Program-made: the position numbers and the translations under genes
In this document: in pieces, positions 30,741 to 43,451 of the stretch
How the letters are laid out: the number at the start of each line of letters is the position of its first letter
Position numbering within the stretch: position 1 is the first letter of the stretch
NCBI GenBank assembly: GCA_025765595.1
Contig: JAIVFH010000069.1
Span: 62,001-126,000, forward strand
DNA: 64,000 nt
Direction: 5' to 3'
Source: Obelidium mucronatum
Taxonomy: Eukaryota > Chytridiomycota > Chytridiomycetes > Chytridiales > Chytriomycetaceae
The notes under the pieces: generated by a model
Told to the model about the DNA's origin: nothing
Database searches by the model: none
What the model saw: the letters and a program-made list of their open reading frames with translations, nothing else

Positions 30741-33370
30741 ATGCACCCACAACGGCCACCACCACCAGACGTGGAGCTTGCAAAGTCCATCCGAGCGTCA
30801 ATTGAGACGCTTCCTTTTCGTATGCGTGGCTTCATTGTCCGCCTTTGTCCAATGGCATCCTGGATACATCGATACAACGTGAATTGGTTCATCCATGATG
30901 CGATTGCTGGTTTCACTATTGGTCTAGTTGTAATACCGCAAGTTAGTTTTTTATTTATTTCTAATGCAGAGCAAATTGAATGTGTTTTGGCTTATAAGCT
31001 TTGGTATTAGTCAATTGCATACTCGTCAAAGTTGGCTCATCTGCCGCCCCAGTATGGACTCTATACCGCCTTCATTAGCGTCGTCGTGTATTCTTTATTC
31101 TCTACATCTAAAGGTATCAATATAACTCGAAACGAGCGAGGGATAGTACTTGTGACTCATTAGACTTCAACAAAGACGCAACGACTGGGCCAACCTCAAT
31201 AATCTCCCTCCTGATTGCACAAAACGTTGCAGCAAATCTAGAGCTATTTCCGACGGTACAAGACCAAGTTGTGTTGGCATCAACTCTTGCGTTCTGGTCT
31301 GGCATTGTTCAAGTATTGATGGGGATGTTTCGACTGGGAATCATTGTCGACTTTATACCCTCTCCTGTTATTGCAGGTTGATAAAACATCTTCTTCCTTT
31401 CTTTTGCGCATTAATTTCGATTTTTTTTTTCGTTCTGTTTTGTGAGTTAGGCTTTTCTGCAGGCGCTGGAGTACAAAGTGCTGTTGCGCAGCTCCCTTCC
31501 TTATTGGGTATCAAGGGTGTCAAAACAACAGACGCGCCGTATTTAGTTCTCGTCAACTTTTTCAAGGCAATTGGAAATTCAACCAAAGTAGATCTCCTTT
31601 TCGGTTGCACGTCCCTCTGCGTTCTGATGCTCATGAAGAAAGTCGGCCAAAGCGGCAAGAAAAACGGAGCAGTAATGAAATACATTGGAATCCTTCGGAA
31701 CGCAATCGTGATCCTTCTATGCACGATTATATCGTATTTATGTCGTGATCTAATCTCCATCACTTTGGTTGGAGATGTCCCGTTTGGCCTGTCTGACTTG
31801 GTTCAACCGAAACTGGATTCGACAGAGTATACTCAATGTGTGCTGAAACTGTTGCCGGGAATTTTAATTGCATCTCTGCTGGAGCATATAGCGGTTGCAA
31901 AGTCGTATGGGCGATTGAATGGTTACGTGGCGGATGAGAATCAAGAGATATTCGCGTTGGGGATGTCAAACTTGGTTGGATCCTTTGTCGGCGCGTACAC
32001 GTGCTCCGCGTCTTTTTCGCGTTCAGCTATACAGTCGTCGTCTGGAGTGAAAACTCCCATGGCTACAATGTTCACGGGAATTGCTGTCATAATTGCCTTG
32101 TATACAATCACTCCAGCGCTGCATTACATACCCACCGCCGTCCTCGCAGCCATTATCATCCCAGCTGCTTCGGAGCTCTGCTCAAGCGTTAAAACAGCGA
32201 GTTTCATTTACAGGATATCGCTGGTGGACTTCATTGGTTATTGGCTCGCGTTTCTGGTTTCCTGTTTTGTTTCAATTCAAGTGGCAATCTTTACGTCAGT
32301 TGGATTCTCTGTCGCTGTTTTGTTGCTGCGAATTGCGAGGCCCCAGTTCACAGTGTTATCAAGCAACAAATCAAATCCGAAGGGGAACTGGGTGGATATG
32401 GAAGGTCTTGAGCTTGGAGAACGGGATCGTGGTGGACAAGACTTGCAAGTCCCAGAAGGAATACTTGTATTTCGGCCTGAAGAGTCGGTGACTTTTCCAA
32501 ATAGCTCGTACATCCTTGGGTGTGTGAAAAAGTGCATGACGGCGTTTCGGGCCCCGGCTATTTCACTGCCAAAGAGTGACAGGGTTTGGTCAGAAGAAGT
32601 GGATTCCAAAGAATGCGTCGTTGATCAGGTAAACCTCTTTCGATTCTGATCTAATTTTTGCTGACTTCACCTATTTTTTTTTCAAGGATAAACCTCTGCT
32701 AAGGGCGGTTGTGATTGACTTTTCAGCAGTGAACCATATTGACTACAGCGGGATGCAAACACTTCTTGATGCAAAACAAGACATTGAAAAGTTTGCTGGT
32801 CGAATGGTTCCATTTCACTTTGCCAATGTTCGCCCTCGGCATCTCAACACTGTTTGGTGTATACCAAACGGCACTCGTGCTTCTGAAATTGATATGACGC
32901 CCGGAATTATTGATGGGTTGGTGGAGGAGAGTCAGGAAGAATCGAGCGGGAGCAGCAGTGGCAGTAGCCGCAGTAGCGGCAGTTACAGTAGTAGCAGTAT
33001 TAGCAAGTACGAGAATGAAAGGATTCCGACGCTAATGAGAAGGCCATCTCGAACAACGTACTGGAAAGCCGTGGGAAAAGATTGGATTGAAACAATGTTG
33101 TGGAAGTTATCTGATGAAGCAAGAAAGCGCGAGAGGCGGAAAGAAATGTTTAAAAGTGCCGGGAATGGGAGATACTTCCATTCTTCACTTCAAAGAGCGA
33201 TTGATGCTGCGCAGCGACAAGCCGATAATTTGATTGATCTGGAAACATTAGGAGATATTCCATTCGCAATTGACGACGGTATTGATAAACTATCGGAGTA
33301 TAACGACGATGCTGATGATGAGAATTTTATGATATCGATACGGCCAAAAGATTTGATGGAAAATAAATAG
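30741..33370 (+). CDS. SulP/SLC26 anion permease with STAS domain
   Basis: Sulfate-permease-family membrane protein in five exons: 30741-30941, 31011-31113, 31164-31376, 31451-32628, 32687-33370, all joined by GT-AG introns without frame breaks. Key blocks: DAIAGFTIGLVVIPQ|SIAYSS (the family TM1 signature across intron 1), LPPQYGLYTAFI, EHIAVAKSYGRLNGY, and SNLVGSFVGAYTCSASFSRSA. A C-terminal STAS domain is split by the last intron (VVIDFSAVNHIDYSGMQTLLD). A Ser/Gly run (SSGSSSGSSRSSGS) and a charged tail of about 120 residues follow. Probable plasma-membrane sulfate or related anion transporter; substrate is not decidable from sequence. Confidence 0.93.
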
Positions 33371-33449
33371 GTTCCCTCAATCATTTCTTTTCATTCAACC
33401 TGGAAGTTAACAATGATAAATCTACAAATAAAAAAAATTAAAATGGTTT

Positions 33450-34390
33450 TCAGAATATTGCAGCGAGTTGTGTTAGATACTCACACGTGTTCCATCCGGT
33501 GGCAATTGTATTCTATATTTTCGAGTGTCAAAATACTCTCAAAAAAAAATCCGGGACAGATACAAACCACTACAAGACTGCGATAAAGCAACGGAACAAA
33601 CGCAAAGTTTACCATCTGAACAGCTGGCCTATTTGGAAGCGCGTTTTTAAAAAAAAATAATGTACCAGAAAAAAAAGCAGGTCAACAGCATGCCAGAATA
33701 CTCACCAAACTTTCCAATTATTTATCAGTGCTTCGCTATATCCGTCTTTTAAACGCGTCTTGACATCGGCAAACGAATGCCCATTCATGAGGGTGGTTGA
33801 TGTGATGAAGATTCCTGAAGTAAATTTGAATACCATTTTGAATATCGATTCGCCACAGCCGCCAAAGATATACCCAGAAACGTAGGGGCAAAGAGGGTCT
33901 ATTGTTTTTTTGTAAGTTTTTTTTTTTATAGTGGAATCAAAACAAACAACCTGATCCAACACAACTCGAGCCACGACATTTTTAGTTTCAGTCCCTAATT
34001 TAATATTTTTTTGCAAGAATGGATACCAAAGTGCAATGCTTGGTCCTCTAATTCAAGGGCCACCTTTTTCAGAATGAGCGGATGTTGGCAAGGTGGAAAC
34101 ATTACGCAATCAAGCCTCCGAAAGCCCCGAGTTTCAAGGTTCTCAAGATATCGTGTTTGTCATTTCGTCTTTCCACGACTTGTTGTGCGAGAACGTCCCC
34201 TGAAAAGGAAATTGTTTGGTTTGATGGAAATGATTTGCGGTTGCCTTCATACCAAGGATGAATAGTCCAGCAGTGGTCAATGCCTGTGTTCCGATTGGGT
34301 GTTTACGAAGAATCTTATTTGTGGGATGCTGGTTAATAGAAGCATTGAAGATGTAGGCCGCAATATACTTGGTCGTAGAATTTGAACATA
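33450..34390 (-). CDS. MPV17/PMP22-family membrane protein
   Basis: Small membrane protein of the Mpv17/Pxmp2/Sym1 family (mitochondrial inner membrane or peroxisome). Reconstructed from short exons: KHPIGTQALTTAGLFILG|DVLAQQ, LRTLKLGAFGGLIA|GPSIALWYPFLQKN, VLDQVV, DVKTRLKDGYSEALINNWKVW|P, VQMVNFAFVPLLYRSLVV, and a last exon NTIATGWNTCEYLTQL with stop at 33450-33452, reached through an intron ending ...TATAG. Conserved family features are the G-x-x-x-x-x-W-Y after the first helices, N-W-x-x-W-P and the W-N-T near the end. The start codon is not resolved: the reading frame is open past 34380 without an in-frame ATG, so a frame error or an upstream exon is likely. Confidence 0.8.
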
Positions 34391-34463
34391 TATTTTTTTA
34401 TTTTTTCATTTTTAGGCATGAGGTATACGGAACTTATGAAGCATAGATAGGTTGAAATAAATT

Positions 34464-35584
34464 CTAAGGGTTGACTTGATTCTGGGATTGCCGACATAGC
34501 AAACGCAATAGTTTTTTGGACGCGGAAAGATCGGCTTTACTCATTCCATTCTCCACTTCCTCTTTCAAATCCAAGTAACGAAATGTTGTAAGCCCTAGAA
34601 TAGCTAAAAAAAATGCGGTTTGGTCAGCAAAATTTCGTCTATAGTTGTTTTTGCTTTCGTCTGCTTTTACCAAGTTTCAAGTGAAATCCCAAGAGACTGA
34701 GAATCACGATATCAAGAAAAACGGAAATTATCATGAGAATAAATAAAAAGGATGCAAACAATTCTGGAAGACCGGAAGTGTTTGATTGAATGATTTTGAA
34801 GACTATTTCGTTTGTGTTTTCAGTAGGACGGAGTTACTTTCGAATAAATTGAGGGGGGTAACAAACCAGTGGTATTAAAACGCGCATGATCTTTGAATAT
34901 GAGGGAAAAGGCATATCCCGCCATAATAGCGGAGGCCGAAGTAAGAATTGCACCGAAAAATGAGGTCAAGATGAAAAGCAGATAGTTGCGTTTGCCTATG
35001 CAAACATTCAAGTAGCCACAATGATGATCAAAGTTGGAGACACACTTGTTACATTGCTATTATTGTAAGAACGATAATTTTAATATCTGTCAGGGATCAG
35101 GAAATCGAGGCTATTTTTTAACCGACCTTGCAAGTGTTTCGTTTCCAAGCCAACGATAACGTTACAGATGTTACAGAATCCAGAGGTATCAATGACTGCG
35201 ATTCCTGCCTTCTTACATACGAGATATTTCGTTTGATTCCCTCCACTTCCCTTCCTCGTCGTGCTACTGGGTCCTCTGGGTCAACATAGATTGTGCAGAT
35301 CGTCAACACGAATTGCATGATGGCCACAACAGCAAGCGATATGGCAATATTGACACTATAGAACTGACAGCCTGATTGCAAATGTGCCGAAAGCAACCAT
35401 GGCCCACAGTAGCCAGTGCAGCAGAAAGAGGCCTGTATTACATAGTGTTCATGACGTCAACCACTTTCCAAGGGATCGTACCCGTGAATGGTGTTTGGCA
35501 GCCCGACACCCTCCGCCAGTCCTGATCAACAGCGACCTGCGGATCGTTGAAGTAGTCGTTTGAGGAGCACACAAACGGCTTCAT
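34464..35584 (-). CDS. DHHC-type protein S-acyltransferase
   Basis: Palmitoyltransferase. Exon 1 begins at ATG 35582-35584 ([14 protein letters not shown]). Two hydrophobic helices (one [18 protein letters not shown], one around [21 protein letters not shown]) precede the zinc domain [37 protein letters not shown], with the catalytic Cys in the D-H-H-C tetrad. Then two more helices ([39 protein letters not shown]) and a short tail with G-L-T-T-F (T-T-x-E position), ending at 34464. Apparent one-base breaks lie after TM1 (about 35375) and inside KHC (CACTTGC instead of CACTGC, about 35130). Membrane enzyme of Golgi, ER or vacuole; substrate unknown. Confidence 0.87.
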
Positions 35585-35622
35585 CGCCTTTGATCTTGAT
35601 TAAAAAACAAAGAATTCACAAA

Positions 35623-38600
35623 ATGCAAATCGACTTTTACGAAAGCGACTCGTCCGACGACGACGCCGCCAGCTTCTTCTCGGCCGATGAGTCACCGGCT
35701 GACTTTTGCGATTCCGATTCACAACTGTCGATCGACGCCGGCGTCGTGTCGCACTTCGAGGCGCAGCGGCCGGTGCTGGCGGCGCCGCTAGCGGCGGTGT
35801 GTTTTTTTTCTTTTCTTTTTCTTTTTCTTTTCTTTCGTTTTGGATCTGATCTGATTGCGCAGGGCGTGTCGATGCTGGCGCAGACAGCAAGGTGTGTGCA
35901 GTGTGTTTACTCGAGGATCTGACTGCTCCAAACACAGACTGTCGCTGGCGGCAACGGGCGCTGTGTCGGGTGCGGTTCTCTCTACGGCGAGATGGTGCGT
36001 TGGCGTTGGTTGGTGGGTTCCACTGCTCTTTCTAATCAGTAATTCTGCAACACAGGTCCACAACTCTGACGCTGAGCATTGGCCGATCTATAATCGTGGG
36101 CGCTTTGTCTAGTGCACGGATTCTTCGAAGTAAATCCTCGGACTGAAAGTACTTCAAGCCTGGAATATGTACGGAGTGTGATTGATGATCCCATGAGTTT
36201 CTTGTTCAACCCCAAATTCCAGATCACAGATACATCCATCAAAGCCGTTACAGATGCATTCAGTCTTGCGGAACTATTCACATACGGAACTTGGCATTTG
36301 GCGGACTCAAGTATTCGCATGAGTTTGACAGTTGAGTGAAGGTTAAATGGGGCTTGGGTTGGCATAACGCGATTCTGAAGATACGTAAAAACAGGCTGCC
36401 ACTGAAACGATACAAATCTTGGATGGCATTTTTGGGAGCACAGAAACTTCTCGCGCCATATCAAGCATTGTTGCTCTAATACAGGATGAAATCCGGCAAG
36501 GAATCAGTAACGGGGAAGGAAGATCAGCCGAACTGACTATTCTTGGTACATTGGGAAGCATTGCTACTTTGGGCAGTGTTTCTAAAGCACTCACGGCTTT
36601 CGCGTGTCCTTCAAGCAGCAACATACCAAAAGTCCTTGAGGGAGCGAAAGCAAGTGGAAACAGTGTTTGACGGTGTTGTAGATAAAGGAGGTGAAGAAGG
36701 CGATGTTAGTGTTCGGTGGCATCATGAAAAAATGAGCTTTGATGGAGCAATGACTCGGATTGAAGTAAATCAGTTGGGGGTTCGACAGAGGACTTCAATG
36801 CATACCATACGCAGGCCGACATTATTGGAAATTACAAGAATGTAGTACCGACGATGATGAATTCAATGGAATTGTCACTCTGGAAGATGCCAAAGTACTG
36901 GTGCAAGAGACTCAATTGCAAGGAAAGAATGTTCGAGTTGTGGAATCTGTTGATTCATTTCGAGTAGCCGTGGCTCAGCAATCCGCGATCTTGCCTGATG
37001 GACTCGTTTCAATTGGCTCAGATGGAAAAATGAGTGGAGATAAAGCGTTTTTGGACAGAGTCAGCCGAGACTTTTCTGGAAAGGACATGAACGGTTTAAT
37101 GAAAGACTTTGAGAACGAATCGCTTGGCGTTGAAGCACCTGCACGAACATCTTCGCATCAAAATTCTAAAGGGAAAGGAAGAGCCTTCTCTTTTTTTCGT
37201 GCGTTAATTGGAAGCAAAGCGGATGAGTCTGAGACACCTCAATCGCCAGCAATACCCGATGAAAAACGCGATTCTGCGCTTATTAGTCCACAAAAGCAGC
37301 CAAAGCAAGTCAGGAAGAGGCAAAGTGTAGTTACCATGTTTGATGAGGTTTGTTCTGAGTTCTTTTTTATTATATTGGTTATCTAAAGCAAAAGTACAGA
37401 CACGGCGAACTCAAGCAATCTACTGATGGAGCATATATTGAAAAATTTGAATATCGCGTCAATAATCATCAAATGAAATCGTCGGAGCAAAACTCTAATA
37501 CAATCACAAGAGCAAGCGACGGCCACAATTACAAGCAATATCCGTTACCGCACCTTCTGCGCAATTTTGAGCGATATTGTCGATTCTCTTCTGCCGCCTA
37601 TGGAGCCGAATTCATGAAACTAATGGGTGTTGGGAACCTGCGAGACATTCACACATCCGATGAATCGATTCATGCCAATCACTTTGCTTTTGCAATCCAC
37701 GCGGGAATACCCGTAAACGATATCATCCTGTCATCATACACAGACTACATGCTTGAAACAGGCATCACACAAGCGAAACCAGTGTTTGATCCTGTTTTCC
37801 ATTATGTAGCCTTGGATCGTTTCGCCAAAGTGGTGGTTGTAGCGCTTCGAGGGACTCTAGCGTTGAATGATGTGTTAACGGATTTGAAAGCGGATTACGC
37901 TGATTTCATGGGACATCGAGTACATAGTGGCATGTTACGCAGTGCTGTACTCATGTACCGGAAAGGAGCGGCGGTCCGAGAAGCGGTTCGACAAGCTTTG
38001 GAACAGAATCCAGGCTATGGATTGGTTTTGGTATGTATAAAACTTTCACACGTTTATGGGCGTATTCTCTAAGAATTTGTTCAGACTGGACATTCTCTGG
38101 GTGGCGGAGTAGCATCTCTCTTGGCATTGCGATGGGCCTGCCCAACACCGGAACTTGGAATCCCGCCAACATCACCATTCCACCCACCAACTCCGTTTGT
38201 CACATCTGGCCGCGGTGGGTTCCCACGCGGCCGTCCTGTCCACTGCTTTGCGTATGGATCCCCTTGTGTCGTGTCTCTAGAATTCAGCGTATTCGCAAAG
38301 GGTCTCGTCTCAACACTTGTCAATGGGGATGATATCGTTCCAACGCTTTCTATTGGATTGGTTCGGGATATGAAGGCTGTGACAATGAGTTTGTTGGATC
38401 CAAAGAATCGTGGATTGAGTGAACGTATCATTTGGAGAACTCTTGGATTTCACAATGGATCTTCGCCCTCCTCTACTACTGCCAGTAACAGCAACAAAAC
38501 GGGCAGCACAGGAGGAGATGACGATGATTACTTGTGGAACATATTTGACGCAATTGAAGGGAACAATGCAGAATGAAAGGCTCTTTGTTGCTGGAAACGC

Positions 38601-38883
38601 GTATTGGATGGTTTCATCAGAGACAGGTTCGCACTCTCTAATCAAGGAAGTTTGATTTGATTTTGGTTGTCCCTGACTTCTTCTCTCTTTTCAGTAACTC
38701 TGGACTAGTGTGTCCCATAGAAAAAAATCCACTTGGCACGTCAAGTTGGAACGAATGGACGATGTTCAAGAAATGAGTCAAGAGCCGCGTTTTTCCTCCC
38801 GTCTCCTCTCGGACCACTTTCCAACAAACTATGAGCAGACGCTGGGATCGTTAATCCAAGCCGTGTTTGAGAATAATAAATGA
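35623..38883 (+). CDS. Diacylglycerol-lipase-like class-3 lipase
   Basis: Long multi-exon gene starting MQIDFYESDSSDDDAASFF (ATG 35623). The catalytic part (about 37540-38880) contains FERYCRFSSAAYGAEFM, VVVALRGTL...DVLTDL (oxyanion-hole region), the nucleophile elbow TGHSLGGGVASLLALRW split by an intron around 38034-38083, NGDDIVPTLS with the acid residue, and a conserved end PRFSSRLLSDHFPTNYE. This matches sn-1 diacylglycerol lipases and related fungal class-3 lipases. The N-terminal about 500 residues (35623-37400) are poorly conserved, with several exons whose joins I could not settle (notably 36340-36850) and a final join near 38690 that is also unclear. No clear transmembrane helices are seen, unlike animal DAGL. 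Confidence 0.78.
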
Positions 38884-39468
38884 ATTCTGAAACAATAGAT
38901 TTGGATTAATTCTGGTTGCTTGAAGCAATCCAAACCAAAAAAAAAATACGAACAAGGGGCCTCCTTCTGTAATTTCCCGCCCCTTTTTCGCTTGTTTTTC
39001 ATTTTATTTTCGATCAAAGTGTCAAAGCACTTGAAATTTCTGTCGAATTGTCAAAGTACAAAAGGCAGCTGATTTTTTCTCTCTCACAAAACAACATCTC
39101 ACGAAAGGTACTACCATCCACCCCTCACAACTCCCATCATCCAGCACTGCCTCTTCAAGTCTTTGTGATAAGGCGTCGCGCTCTGGGCTCTCATACTGTC
39201 TGTACCTGTCAGAGGACGGAGGACTTTGTTGGCTTTGTTTGGACGAATATTCGGACGGAGTTGAACATCAACAACTATAGTCCTCCAGGGCCCACAGCGT
39301 CCAACCGACCCTCTATACTATGATGATGCTATGCTGTCTGCGTGACTTTGTCTCGCCCTCAGTCCCATCCATCCTCCCCTGTCCCGCCCAGCACACTATA
39401 TTTTCCGCTGTCAAAAAACAAATCACTGACAAACATCCAAACAAAACAACCAAAAAAAAACAACAGAC
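38884..39468. other. Intergenic region upstream of Cys-rich protein gene
   Basis: About 585 bp holding the 3' flank of the lipase gene and the promoter of the next. A-rich just before the ATG at 39469. No further feature recognised. Confidence 0.4.
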
Positions 39469-42286
39469 ATGCGCTCCTTCGTGATTCTTTCCGTCGGGGC
39501 CCTTTTGGCCAATGCGCAATCATCATCATCCGTCGTGGCCGCGAGTTCCTCATCCAGTGCCGCTCCAACAACTACAACTGCCGCCGTTGTCTCATCATCA
39601 TCATCCGCCGCCGCCACCACCACAGCTGCTGCTGCCACCACCACTACAACAACCGCGGCTCCAAAGCCAAGCACAAACGCATACTTTGCTGCTCTAGAAT
39701 GTACACCAGGATACACTGGAATCAAGTGTATTGACTCTGACTACTTTCAAAGTTGTACCAACGGAGGTTTGTTATTTTTAATCTTTTTTTCATCTAGGTG
39801 TGTGTCTATTTCGGTGATATTAACCCCCAAAACGCATTCTTTTTCCCTAGTTGCCGACACATCTGCTTCCAACAAGTGTGTAGCTGGAACCTACTGCTGT
39901 GGTGGAAAGGCTTACTGTGACTACGACAAGACTTGTGGTGGAAAGACTGAATACTGGTCCAAGTCTGGAAGCACTTCTGGGATCTACTGGTGGTTCTACC
40001 GGTGGTTCGACCGGCGGTTCTACTGGTGGCTCTACTGGTGGTTCTACCGGTGGTTCTACCGGTGGTTACACTGGCCCCAACCCAAACACTGGTTCATGTG
40101 CTGGAAAGGCGAATGGAAAGATTGTCTGTGTTGATGACCTCAACTACAGAATCTGTGATGGTGGTATGCCATCTTATGAAAAGTCTTCTTCCTGTTCTGC
40201 TGTTGGATACGGTCTTCACTGTTCTGAGTTCAAGAATGGTTGCGACTGGCAATCATGGCAACCAGGTACTTCTACCGGAGGCTCTACTGGCGGTTCCACT
40301 GGTGGATCTACTGGAGGATCGACTGGCGGTTCTACTGGTGGTTCTACTGGTGGTTCTACTGGTGGTTCAGGCTGGATACTACCCAACTGCGTGCTCGAAC
40401 GTTGGTGGTATCGGAATGAGCTGCCAGGACTCTAAAAACTTCTACATTTGCGAAAAGGGCGGTGAGTAGTGAAATCCGAAAAAAATGCTTTGTGTAAATA
40501 CTAAATAAGCAAATAGTTGCCACTACTAAGGGAGAATCTCCTCTCATTTCTTGTGGACCAAACACTTTCTGTTGTGCCGGTCAAACTTCTTGTGGATGGG
40601 ACGCTACTTGCAGCAACACTTACAACCCAGGCTACCTCTGGTACTGGCTCAACTGCCGGAACCGGAACCGTCATTGCTGGATCTGGTGCCGCCAACACTG
40701 GAAAGTGCGCTGGAAAGACGAACGGTCAAATCGCCTGTCTTGCTGGAAACAACTATGGAATCTGTGAAAACAATGCTCTCGCCTACGGCAACCTCTGTTG
40801 CCCAGTTGGTCAAATGTGCTGTGAAAACAAGAACAGATGTGATTGGAGCTGTGATGCTGCTGGTCCAGCTACCCCACCAGTTACTGTTCCATACGTTCCA
40901 GCCACCACATGTGACAAGCTTCCGGACAAGTACATTGTCTGCAACGGTGCTACTAAATTCAACATTTGCAAGGATGGAAAGCCTGACCCAGCTACCTTGT
41001 CTTGCCAAGCTGGCCAAGTCTGCTGCCCGAACTTGAACCGTTGTGACTGGGCTGGTTGCCAATCCTACAACCCACCATCTGGTATTTGTGCTGGAAAGCC
41101 AGACAACTACTGCTATGCCACATCTGCTACCACCTTCAACCAATGTTACAATGGTGCCGCCGTTGTCGCCGCTAGTCAAAGTTGTCTCTTTGGCCAGGTC
41201 TTCTGTGAGAACCTTCAACGTTGCGACTGGCCAGGATGCAGTGGAACCCCATCCCCAGCCTGGACTGGTACCTATGTTCCAACTTACCCAGCTCTTCCAT
41301 ACAACCCAACTTGTGTCGGAAAGAAGAACGGTGCCATCACTTGTCTTAACGCTTACCAATTCCAAACCTGTAACGGAGACGGCACTGCTGCCACTGGTAT
41401 TCAAAAGTGCGCCAACGATGGAACTGTCTGTTGCGAGAACCTTGGACCACAAGGACAGTGCGGATGGCCAGGTTGCATGCAAGCCGGAACCACCACTGTC
41501 CCATTGTTCCCAGGAGGCCCATCCAAGGACTACTGTGACTCTCAAACCCACGACTACGACCACATGGGCAAGTTCTGTGTCGGAACCCGTTCCAACATGT
41601 GGTGCAAGGACGGTGAGCTCTCTAGAATCAACTTCTGTCCAAGTGACCAAATCTGTTGCGAACAAACTGGTGAATGTGGTTCTGCTGGAAAGGCTTGCTT
41701 TGTTCCAAAGGGAATCCCAACCCGCAAGGAAGGATGTGTCGGAACTCTCAACACTTGTACCGACTTGGCTGACGCTGCTCGTGTCTGTACCGGCGAAAAG
41801 ACTTTCTCTTACTGTCTTGACCAAAAGGTGTTTGCTCCACTTCAACAATCTTGCCCAACTGGAACCAAGTGCTGCCCCAAGTTGGGTGGTCGTTGCGAGG
41901 AGGACTGTGACTACCCAACTCAACCAGTTGGTCACTGTGATGACAAGCCAGATGGTGCCACTGTCTGTAACGGATACAAGTCGTACAAGATTTGCCACAA
42001 TGGTGGATGTCTCGGAACATTTGACTGTGTTGGTGCCGACAAGGTCTGTTGCCCACTTACTGGATCCTGCACAACCAAAGGAAAGTGTGACTCTACATCC
42101 TTCTGGCCGGTTGTTGACCCAGAGTGTGTTGGAACTTTGAACAAGCGTGTCTGTGCCGTTAACAAGAAGACTGTCAGCATTTGTTTGAACGGAATCAAGG
42201 TTGCTTCATTCCCAGCGTCATCAGACAAGTACAACTTTGGATGTGACGACGACTCACTGACACCAGACTCTACATTGTACAACTAA
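39469..42286 (+). CDS. Secreted multi-module Cys-rich protein (about 11 CBM19-like modules)
   Basis: Signal peptide (MRSFVILSVGALLANA), then a Ser/Thr/Ala-rich mucin-like segment, then about eleven copies of a 45-55 residue module C-x-G-K-x-x-G-x-I-x-C-x(5-6)-Y-x-x-C-x-x-G-x(6-12)-C-x-x-G-x-x-C-C-x(5-7)-C-[DG]-W-x-x-C, for example CAGKTNGQIACLAG and CDWSC near 40700-40860. Two S-T-G-G-repeat linkers lie at about 39977-40065 and 40268-40370. The C/G spacing resembles CBM19-type chitin-binding modules, but that is by eye only. Introns interrupt modules 1 and 3 at the same codon (phase 1, after the C-x-x-G; donors at 39767 and 40462). Three one-base breaks occur near 39977, 40369 and 40628 in repetitive sequence; from about 40640 to the stop the frame is open for 540 codons. 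Probably an extracellular wall or adhesion protein. Confidence 0.8.
39975..40370 (+). repeat. Gly-Gly-Ser-Thr codon repeats (two blocks)
   Basis: Two minisatellite-like blocks (about 39975-40070 and 40268-40370) of the 12-bp unit coding G-G-S-T, one before and one after a Cys module. Such tracts can change length by slippage, and the frame breaks of the gene cluster at their edges. Confidence 0.8.
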
Positions 42287-42819
42287 AATGGGTCGTGTAA
42301 TTTTGGCCACCAATTTTTTCACCATCCCTTTTCCTGTATAATTTCTTGTCTCTTAAATAGTTTTTTCCTGGTATCCTGTTGAGTTATTCTTCTCTCCTCT
42401 CCTATATTTCTGACAAAGCCTCTCCTTTCTTTGGATGCGAGGTTGATTATCTTTTTTGGCTGGTCTTGGGTATTACTGTGGCTGCATTCTTATTTATTGC
42501 GCCCTCTGGAGCACTGGGTTTTTTAATGTTGCATTATGGACTTGCCTATTATTTATTGGCTGCCTTTGGCGCTGTATTACTTTTATTTTGCATTCTGATC
42601 TTTTTGATCCTCGTTTTGTTGGGTTGATCTATATTCTTTTCGGTTGGTTTCGGGTTACTATTTATTCTTTATTGTATAGATTTGATTTTTCTTATTTATT
42701 AGTGAGTTGTTTTGAGTGGAAGAAAATACAACAGTTGAATCCCTTTAATTATTGAACTCTTTTTGAAAAATTCTTTGACATCGCGATGAATTGACATTTA
42801 CGATCGACGAAGAATAGAA

Positions 42820-42931
42820 TGGGTTCATTGAATTTAAAAAAAAGAATACACATAGATCAACAAAAAAGGAATGCTTTTATTTGTTGCTTCTAATACAAGA
42901 ATATAAAACATCAGCGCAATTTTTCGCAAGG
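42820..42931. repeat. Direct repeat, copy 1 (about 112 bp)
   Basis: Begins TGGGTTCATTGAATT and ends CAGCGCAATTTTTCGCAAGG, matching the copy at 43206-43320 with scattered substitutions and small indels. Both lie downstream of the desaturase stop (43452), so they could be a duplicated 3' UTR or terminator segment. Confidence 0.75.
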
Positions 42932-43205
42932 TTGTTATCTTTGAATAATTCTTTGACATCGATGGACCTTTACGATCTACGATGTTGAAATCCATTAGCG
43001 GCATTAAGTCAAGATCAACCTTCGGCAATAAGACCAGACGATGACTTTGATTGTCCGGGAAAGGGAGGGGTTCGTCGGTCTACTTGCGATGTTTCAGAGA
43101 AACTTTCGACCCCGTGTTTCGTAAACAATAAACACGCTCTTTTACTTTATTTAAGAACACAACGTTGGATTAGCGCAGGCGAATCCTGACATACGAAGAA
43201 AAGGA

Positions 43206-43320
43206 TGGGTTCATTGAATTGAAAAATAGAACACACATGCACAGATTATCAATAAGGGAATGCTTTTATTTGTTACTTCTAATAAAAGAATATACAACAT
43301 CAGCGCAATTTTTCGCAAGG
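43206..43320. repeat. Direct repeat, copy 2 (about 115 bp)
   Basis: Same orientation as the copy at 42820-42931 and about 385 bp from it. It lies 130 bp past the desaturase stop codon and probably within its 3' UTR. Confidence 0.75.
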
Positions 43321-43451
43321 CAAAGGAAACGACTTATAATATAAAGAGAAAGAAACGACAGCGGCGATAAAGGACGATCAAGTAAAAAAAAAAGGATAGA
43401 AAAACAAAAAGGGGAAAGGACAGGGAAAAGATTGAGATCAACAAAAGAATT

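Larger units (their letters stand above)
42287..43451. other. AT-rich intergenic region with duplicated segments
   Basis: About 1.16 kb between the Cys-rich gene and the desaturase stop. The open frames at 42379-42755 lack ATG starts or family likeness and are T-rich 3' flank. It contains a pair of about 113-bp direct repeats, listed separately, and a shorter pair starting TTCTTTGACATCG (42771 and 42949). Confidence 0.6.

Noticed and set aside
42379..42755. Hydrophobic open frames downstream of the Cys-rich gene
   Set aside because: They lack an ATG at the start and their hydrophobicity reflects T-rich sequence.
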